A stretch of DNA of 64,000 nt from JBLMZI01 sp050258755 (GTDB lineage Bacteria; Bacillota; Syntrophomonadia; Syntrophomonadales; DTU052). The position numbers and the translations under genes are program-made. The stretch spans positions 194,396 through 258,395 of the forward strand of contig JBLMZI010000007.1 in assembly GCA_050258755.1 (NCBI GenBank), given 5' to 3'. Below are positions 59,498-64,000 of this stretch, piece after piece. The notes below the pieces were generated by a model. That model saw only the letters and a list, made by a program, of their open reading frames with translations. It ran no database searches and was not told the origin of the DNA. Positions within the stretch are counted from its first letter, which is position 1. Every line of letters starts with the position of its first letter.

Positions 59498-60535
59498 ATG
59501 CCTGAACTGCGACAGGATCCGCTGACTCACCGCTGGGTGGTCATTTCGGCTGAACGGGCGAAGCGGCCGCAGGATTTCAAGCTTCGGCCCCCGGAAGCCC
59601 ATCCGGTTGACTGCCCATTCTGTCTGGGCAATGAACAAAAAACGCCCCCTGAAATTTTCGCATATCGAAGTCATGAATCCAAACCTGACACGCCAGGTTG
59701 GTGGATTCGTACGGTTCCAAACAAATTCCCGGCCCTGGGCATTGAAGGCTCGGCCCGCGAAAGCGGTCATGGGCTGCACCGGGCGATAGACGGATTCGGC
59801 GCACATGAGGTGATTATTGAGTCACCCGCTCACCAACTTGAATTTTTCCATCATTCGGTCGATCAGATGGCCGAGATCATCCGGATGTGGCGGGATCGCC
59901 ATTTGGATCTTCGAAATGACCGGCGTTTGAAATACGTGCTGGTATTTAAAAACGAAGGGGCTGAAGCCGGCGCATCGCTTGAACACAGCCACAGCCAGCT
60001 GATCGCGGTCCCGATTCTGCCGAAAGCGGTGCAGGAGGAAATCGACCAGGGTATCCGGCCGCACCTGGAAAAAACCGGGCATTGCGTATTCTGTGACATG
60101 ATTGAACAGGAGACGGCCGACCGGGAGCGGGTCGTACTGGAATCCGAACGTTTCCTGGTCTTTTGCCCGTATGCCGCGCGTTTTCCGTTTGAGACCTGGA
60201 TTATTCCCAGAAAACACGAACCGGATTTTGGGCTGATCGCCGAGGACAGTGTCTGCGAGCTCGGCTGGATACTGCACCAGTATTTCAATCTCCTGGCGGA
60301 CACAATGGGCAGTGTGCCGTATAACCTGCTGCTCCATTCCACACCGGTGAACGTAGATATCGGTGTGAGTTATCACTGGCACATTGAAATTTTGCCGCGG
60401 CTGACCAAAGCGGCCGGTTTCGAACTTGGAACCGATTATTATATCAATCCGACCCCGCCGGAAGTCGCAGCGGAATCGCTCCGGGCCCGGCTGGCCGATG
60501 CGCATCGAACGGGTTGGGCGGAAAGGAGTCATTAA
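59498..60535 (+). CDS. galT: GalT-type nucleotidyltransferase (galactose-1-P uridylyl- or ADP-glucose phosphorylase-like)
   Basis: A 345-residue HIT-superfamily enzyme with GGAGG upstream. It has two zinc-type CxxC motifs (CPFCLGNE and CVFCDM), the N-terminal PLTHRWVVIS, WWIRTVPNKFPAL, and the nucleophile motif EHSHSQLIA. Classical GalT enzymes carry HPHGQ; HSHSQ is also known from plant ADP-glucose phosphorylase and some bacterial homologues. Because glgA directly follows (ATG adjacent to this stop), a role in ADP-glucose or UDP-hexose metabolism linked to glycogen is plausible. Substrate is unresolved. Confidence 0.87.
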   Translation: MPELRQDPLTHRWVVISAERAKRPQDFKLRPPEAHPVDCPFCLGNEQKTPPEIFAYRSHESKPDTPGWWIRTVPNKFPALGIEGSARESGHGLHRAIDGFGAHEVIIESPAHQLEFFHHSVDQMAEIIRMWRDRHLDLRNDRRLKYVLVFKNEGAEAGASLEHSHSQLIAVPILPKAVQEEIDQGIRPHLEKTGHCVFCDMIEQETADRERVVLESERFLVFCPYAARFPFETWIIPRKHEPDFGLIAEDSVCELGWILHQYFNLLADTMGSVPYNLLLHSTPVNVDIGVSYHWHIEILPRLTKAAGFELGTDYYINPTPPEVAAESLRARLADAHRTGWAERSH

Positions 60536-61987
60536 ATGAAAATACTGCTTGCTGCAGCCGAGGTCGCACCATTTGCCAAGACCGGGGGATTGGCCGACGT
60601 TGCCGGCTCGCTTCCCAAGGCCTTGAAGGCATTGGGGCACGATGTCCGGGTCGTTATGCCCTGCTACAAACAGATCAATGCCGGCCGCTATCTCGCCGAT
60701 TTACCGGTCCCCGTAGACGGGCATCTTGAAACCGCGATTGTTCGTTATGCGGATATCCCTTCCGCGCATGGCGATGTGCCGGTGTATTTGGTCGACAATC
60801 ACCAGTATTTCTACCGGGATCGGATGTACGGCTACGCCGACGAGGCCGCCCGATTCAACTTTTTCACCAAGGCTTCGCTGGCGATGCTGCCATACCTTGG
60901 CTTTCATCCGGATATCATTCACTGCAATGACTGGCATACCGCGCTGATTCCCTTGTTCTTAAAAGAAAAGCTCGAAAACGAGCCGTTTTTCCAGAACATG
61001 GCCACACTCTTCACCGTGCACAATCTTCAGTACCAGGGCCGGTTTGCCTATGACACCCTGCGCACACTGGGGCTTGGAGACGAATACTTCACGCCCGAAC
61101 AGCTCGAATATTTCGGTGAAGTGAACTTCATGAAGGCCGGGCTGAATTATGCGGATGTGATCAATACAGTCAGCCAAAAGTACGCGCAGGAAATTCAGAC
61201 GCCGGAACTCGGGGAAGGGTTGGACGGGCTGCTGCGCAAACGCGCGCTTGATCTGTACGGCATCCTGAACGGTTTGGATTATGACGAGATCAATCCGGCA
61301 ACCGACGAGAAAATCTATCTGAAATATGATATTCATTCGCTCGAGAAAAAACGGGAAAACAAGTTCCAACTCCAGAAGGAACTCGGGCTTCGCATGGGTG
61401 ATGTACCAGCGATCGGGATTATTACCCGGCTGGTCTCGCAAAAAGGATTGGATCTGATTGCGGCCAAAATCGACGACATTATGCGTCTTGGCGTCCAAAT
61501 GATCTTCCTCGGAGCCGGTGAAGATTATTATGAAAAGCTGCTGGCCGAAGTAAAAATGCGTTTCCCGCAGCAAACCTCGGTTAATTTGGGCTTTGATCCC
61601 ATCCTGGCCCAGAAGATCTATGCCGGATCCGACATCTTTTTAATGCCGTCCCGCTTTGAACCGTGCGGACTGGGACAGCTGATTTCGCTTCGGTATGGGA
61701 CTATACCGGTGGTCAGAAAAACCGGAGGCTTGTGGGACACGATCAAAAACTACGACCCGGATACCGATTACGGGAATGGTTTCACCTTTGAGGAATACCA
61801 GCCGGAAAAGCTGCTGGATGCGGTTAGAAGGGCGGTCGAACTCTATCAGCACGATCAGAATGCCTGGAACCGCCTGATGCATGTTGCCATGAGCATGGAC
61901 TTTTCCTGGAACCGTTCGGCGGTCAAATACCTTGAATTGTATGAGAAGGCGATTCATAAACGCAAAAAACTGAGCCGGGCGGTCTAA
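60536..61987 (+). CDS. glgA: Glycogen synthase (GT5)
   Basis: A 483-residue GT-B enzyme that transfers glucose from ADP-glucose to glycogen. AAGGAG precedes the ATG, which directly follows the galT-like stop. It has the N-terminal KTGGLADVAGSLPKAL that binds ADP-glucose, the HCNDWHTALIP and FTVHNLQYQG segments, VNTVSQKYAQEI, and the C-terminal PSRFEPCGLGQLISLRYG with KTGGLWDTI. It belongs to the cytoplasm. This window also encodes a GT4 alpha-glucan-type synthase at 39.2 kb, so two elongating enzymes may coexist. Confidence 0.96.
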   Translation: MKILLAAAEVAPFAKTGGLADVAGSLPKALKALGHDVRVVMPCYKQINAGRYLADLPVPVDGHLETAIVRYADIPSAHGDVPVYLVDNHQYFYRDRMYGYADEAARFNFFTKASLAMLPYLGFHPDIIHCNDWHTALIPLFLKEKLENEPFFQNMATLFTVHNLQYQGRFAYDTLRTLGLGDEYFTPEQLEYFGEVNFMKAGLNYADVINTVSQKYAQEIQTPELGEGLDGLLRKRALDLYGILNGLDYDEINPATDEKIYLKYDIHSLEKKRENKFQLQKELGLRMGDVPAIGIITRLVSQKGLDLIAAKIDDIMRLGVQMIFLGAGEDYYEKLLAEVKMRFPQQTSVNLGFDPILAQKIYAGSDIFLMPSRFEPCGLGQLISLRYGTIPVVRKTGGLWDTIKNYDPDTDYGNGFTFEEYQPEKLLDAVRRAVELYQHDQNAWNRLMHVAMSMDFSWNRSAVKYLELYEKAIHKRKKLSRAV

Positions 61988-62125
61988 TTTTGCTTAAAAT
62001 CCAGATCAGATCCCACCCCGGAGTGGGACAAAAACGGCCCAGAATGCGATTTTCTTACCAGGAAGTGCTTTTTCATGGTAAAATCCAATTAGAGGCAGGC
62101 GGTTCGACGAAAGGGGAGGAGATAC

Positions 62126-62512
62126 ATGTTAATAAGAGATGCAATGAGTTCGAAGGTAATCACGGTTTCTGCCCGCGATTCCCTCCAGGACGCCCTGCAC
62201 CTTATGAAAGATCATAATATCCGTCGCATGCCGGTTCTTGAAGGCGACGACCTGGTCGGGATGATTGTTCAGAATGACATCGAAAAAGCCCTGCGCCGTC
62301 CGGGTGTGATTGAAGAAACCCCGGTGGAATGGGTAATGGCAAGACATTTGAAAACGATTAGCCCGGACGAAAACGTGATCGAAGCGGCACGGATATTGAA
62401 AGATCAGAAACTAAGCAGCCTTCCGGTGCTTGCTCAGGGGAAGCTGGTAGGTATAATAACTGATGCCGATATCCTGAAGGTTTTTATCGAAATGATGGAA
62501 CGGGGGGCATAA
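62126..62512 (+). CDS. CBS-pair domain protein
   Basis: A 128-residue protein made of two CBS motifs: MLIRDAMSSKVITVSA...HNIRRMPVLEGDDLVG and VEWVMARHLKTISPDEN...KLSSLPVLAQGKLVGIIT. GGGGAGGAG precedes the start. CBS pairs bind adenine nucleotides (AMP, ATP, SAM) and regulate partner proteins; as a stand-alone protein its partner is unknown. The two halves show the typical DA/MxxxV...VL...LVGIIT spacing. Its stop codon lies in the loop of the terminator hairpin. Confidence 0.93.
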   Translation: MLIRDAMSSKVITVSARDSLQDALHLMKDHNIRRMPVLEGDDLVGMIVQNDIEKALRRPGVIEETPVEWVMARHLKTISPDENVIEAARILKDQKLSSLPVLAQGKLVGIITDADILKVFIEMMERGA

Positions 62513-62532
62513 AGCCCCCCGTTCCTGTTTTA
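62499..62532 (+). terminator. Terminator overlapping the end of the CBS gene
   Basis: AACGGGGGGC (62499-62508) pairs with GCCCCCCGTT (62514-62523), followed by CCTGTTTTATTT. Confidence 0.87.
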
Positions 62533-62555
62533 TTTGTGTTTTTATTTGGATGTAA

Positions 62556-64000
62556 TCATCTTTTCCTGCTTTTCTTTTTGTCCTCTTTCTGTTCGTCATC
62601 AATTTCATTCCCTGCCGCGTCAACATAAAGGGACTTTTTATCTTCCTGCTCCTCATCAGCGGTAGCCGCATCAGCATACTTACCCGCATCCGGCTTGGCC
62701 GATTCCTGTTCCTCAACGGTAGCTGCATCGGCATAATCATCCGGCTTGGTCGGCTCCTGTTCCTCGACAGTAGCCGCGTCGGCATATTTACCCGCATCCG
62801 GCTTAGCGGCATCCGGTGCAGCAGTTCCGATTTCAGCATTGGCATAACCGCCCGGTGGATGGATCTCAGGTTCAGAAGAACCGCCCGATTCCGCTTTTTC
62901 ATGGCGGGCCTGCTGTTCTTCCCACTGCGTTTTCAGCTGTTTTCGTTCGATTTTCGCCTGCGCCGGGGTCATGCGGCGGGACTGATCACTGGAAGCCTGA
63001 GTGAAGCCAGCCATGGCCTCTTTGTATTCGAATTTGGTCATCTCATGCTTCCCGGTGGCAGCTTGCGGACCGCTCGCATCGGCGATTTTTCTTCGCTCGG
63101 CGGTTGTTCTTAGCAGATCCTGCAGCACGGTATCCTTTTTATGGTGAGCAGCCCGGATTTTTTTCTCCGGCGCGCTCAAGATCCGGCGCACCTTTTTCTC
63201 CTTTTGTTTGTCATCGACCCCGAATTTGCTCCGGAATGAGGCGGCCTGATGGAGCGCCTTCTCCATTTCCGGCTGATACGCCATCAGCTCGGTCGCGGAC
63301 AGATTAAGGGCTTTTTCCTTTTTCTTCTTACCGGCCAATTCCACACTGGTTGCTTCGGTATCCACACCTTGACTGCCCAACTGCTTTAACGCCTGATAAG
63401 TCATTGCGGCACCGGGACGATAATGTCCGCTGGCATCGCTGATCGCTTCGAGTTTGCCGCCGCTGACTTGCATTTCGCCGGCTGCGGCGACTTCGCTGCC
63501 GGCGGTCATCGTGGTATGGTGGACCCGGCCATGTTCCTTGAACCCCTTTTTGACTTCCCCGGAATGGAACGCTCCCGAGCCGGTCATGGTAAACATGTGC
63601 CGGTGGGACTTGTCCTTGCTGAACTGCGGCAGAATTCCGTGGGTGTCCAGATCGGAACCGCCTTGCTTCAGCTTGCCGTTTTCAACCGAGACCTGGTACG
63701 GGTTTTCCTGGCCCTCGGGTTGATAATAAGTCGGTTTTTCACCCATATTGCCCCAAATACCTTTTCGGGTGGTTTCACCCTGGAAAGCTGACATCATGGG
63801 CAGGGAGAGGTTCGGCGTGGTTTGCGTCCATTTCTTCGCGGGCGCCGCCGGGCCGGCCGGTTTTGCCGGTTTTTGAGTAGAATCGGGGAAGGCGCCATAG
63901 TGGCTCACTTCCTCCGGGGTTACATAATCGCCCGAAGGGCTGGGAGGAGCTGGTTTGGTCGAAGTGGTCGACGTCGTTGAAGACGACGCTTTCGCGCCGG
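62556..64000 (-). CDS. Large low-complexity protein with SGHYRP motif block, N-terminus cut by window edge
   Basis: The frame is open from the window edge to a TGA at 62556, giving 480 visible residues; the start is outside. A GTG (63908) lies inside the open frame with no reason to be the start. The visible N-part is Ser/Thr/Pro/Ala-rich (SSSTTSTTSTKPAPPSPSG). A globular block follows: NPYQVSVENGKLKQGG, HRHMFTMTGSGAFHSGEV, VHHTTMTAGSEVAAAGEMQV, ISDASGHYRPGAAMTYQALK. This block resembles the conserved region of plant IQM proteins and of some bacterial effector-like proteins. Then come Lys/Glu-rich helices, three YADAAT(V/A)xEEQE repeats and a basic tail ending KKKSRKR. Localisation and function are unknown. 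Confidence 0.7.
   Translation of the reverse strand, partial: GAKASSSTTSTTSTKPAPPSPSGDYVTPEEVSHYGAFPDSTQKPAKPAGPAAPAKKWTQTTPNLSLPMMSAFQGETTRKGIWGNMGEKPTYYQPEGQENPYQVSVENGKLKQGGSDLDTHGILPQFSKDKSHRHMFTMTGSGAFHSGEVKKGFKEHGRVHHTTMTAGSEVAAAGEMQVSGGKLEAISDASGHYRPGAAMTYQALKQLGSQGVDTEATSVELAGKKKKEKALNLSATELMAYQPEMEKALHQAASFRSKFGVDDKQKEKKVRRILSAPEKKIRAAHHKKDTVLQDLLRTTAERRKIADASGPQAATGKHEMTKFEYKEAMAGFTQASSDQSRRMTPAQAKIERKQLKTQWEEQQARHEKAESGGSSEPEIHPPGGYANAEIGTAAPDAAKPDAGKYADAATVEEQEPTKPDDYADAATVEEQESAKPDAGKYADAATADEEQEDKKSLYVDAAGNEIDDEQKEDKKKSRKR
62640..62805 (-). repeat. Threefold acidic repeat within the right-edge protein
   Basis: The unit (K)YADAATVEEQE-xxKPD occurs three times in a row (with DDYADAATVEEQE and KYADAATADEEQE variants), followed by a diverged LYVDAAGNEIDDEQ. 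At DNA level the units are similar but not identical, so the repeat is not recent everywhere. Confidence 0.8.

Noticed and set aside
1..64000. tRNA or rRNA genes, insertion sequences, prophage
   Set aside because: No cloverleaf-type GTTCGANTC arms in a suitable context, no rRNA sequence, and no transposase, integrase or phage structural protein was recognised on either strand.

Overview
The window reads as about 64 kb of chromosome from an anaerobic, Gram-positive-type (Bacillota/Clostridia-like) bacterium. The evidence is a clostridial-order Rnf cluster (RseC-like, rnfC-D-G-E-A-B) followed by apbE, a NusG-domain-II protein and a Gx-type transporter; a pcrA-ligA pair; gatCAB; a flavodiiron protein; lipoprotein signal peptides; strong AGGAGG-type ribosome binding sites; and frequent TTG/GTG starts. 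GC content is moderate. I see no rRNA, tRNA, CRISPR array, insertion sequence or prophage. The species cannot be named from the sequence.

Layout. 0-7.5 kb: a truncated secreted Asp-box protein, a secreted beta-propeller protein, an MFS transporter, a P-type cation ATPase and a small tatA. 7.6-10.3 kb: a TetR regulator and long-chain acyl-CoA synthetase operon. 10.3-15.6 kb: a secreted GH18 protein with a Thr-rich linker, a PCP_red-CGGC protein, a cupin, a flavodiiron protein and an RNase D-like exonuclease. 15.8-25.3 kb: an orphan ParA, a crotonase, a REC-PAS-GGDEF protein, a TetR regulator divergent from an acetyl-CoA hydrolase/CoA-transferase family protein, a 610-residue acyl-CoA dehydrogenase, an Rrf2 regulator and a J-domain protein. 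25.7-35.5 kb: pcrA-ligA, a chemoreceptor and gatCAB behind an attenuator-like leader. 35.7-40.8 kb: a homocitrate/Re-citrate-synthase-like enzyme with isocitrate dehydrogenase, two tandem CBM25-like small proteins, a GT4 glycosyltransferase and a tautomerase. 40.9-48.3 kb: CheB, an orphan glycine-betaine-type binding lipoprotein, a PAS histidine kinase and a two-component system divergent from a small membrane protein. 48.7-56.8 kb: the Rnf supercluster. 57-62.5 kb: a nucleotidyltransferase/phosphomannomutase-like fusion, a GalT-type HIT enzyme, glycogen synthase and a CBS protein. 62.5-64 kb: a truncated, low-complexity reverse-strand protein with an SGHYRP motif block.

Three physiological themes emerge. 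(1) Acyl-CoA metabolism: acyl-CoA synthetase, CoA-transferase, acyl-CoA dehydrogenase and crotonase lie in separate transcription units, two of them next to TetR regulators with palindromic candidate operators. (2) Ferredoxin-linked anaerobic energy conservation: Rnf plus the flavin transferase that matures it, with a citrate-synthase-like/IDH pair that may supply 2-oxoglutarate. (3) Glucan metabolism: GlgA, a GT4 synthase, free-standing starch-binding modules, a sugar nucleotidyltransferase and a GalT/ADP-glucose-phosphorylase-like enzyme.

The observations most worth a second look are: RnfE has Ala in place of one of its conserved cluster cysteines; the truncated protein at the right edge carries a motif block resembling plant IQM proteins; the gatCAB leader combines a promoter, a 12-codon Asp/Glu/Asn-containing mini-ORF and a terminator; the CBM25-like proteins are duplicated; the phosphomannomutase half of the fusion is catalytically degenerate; and a TetR gene has its only strong ribosome binding site in front of an ATT codon.
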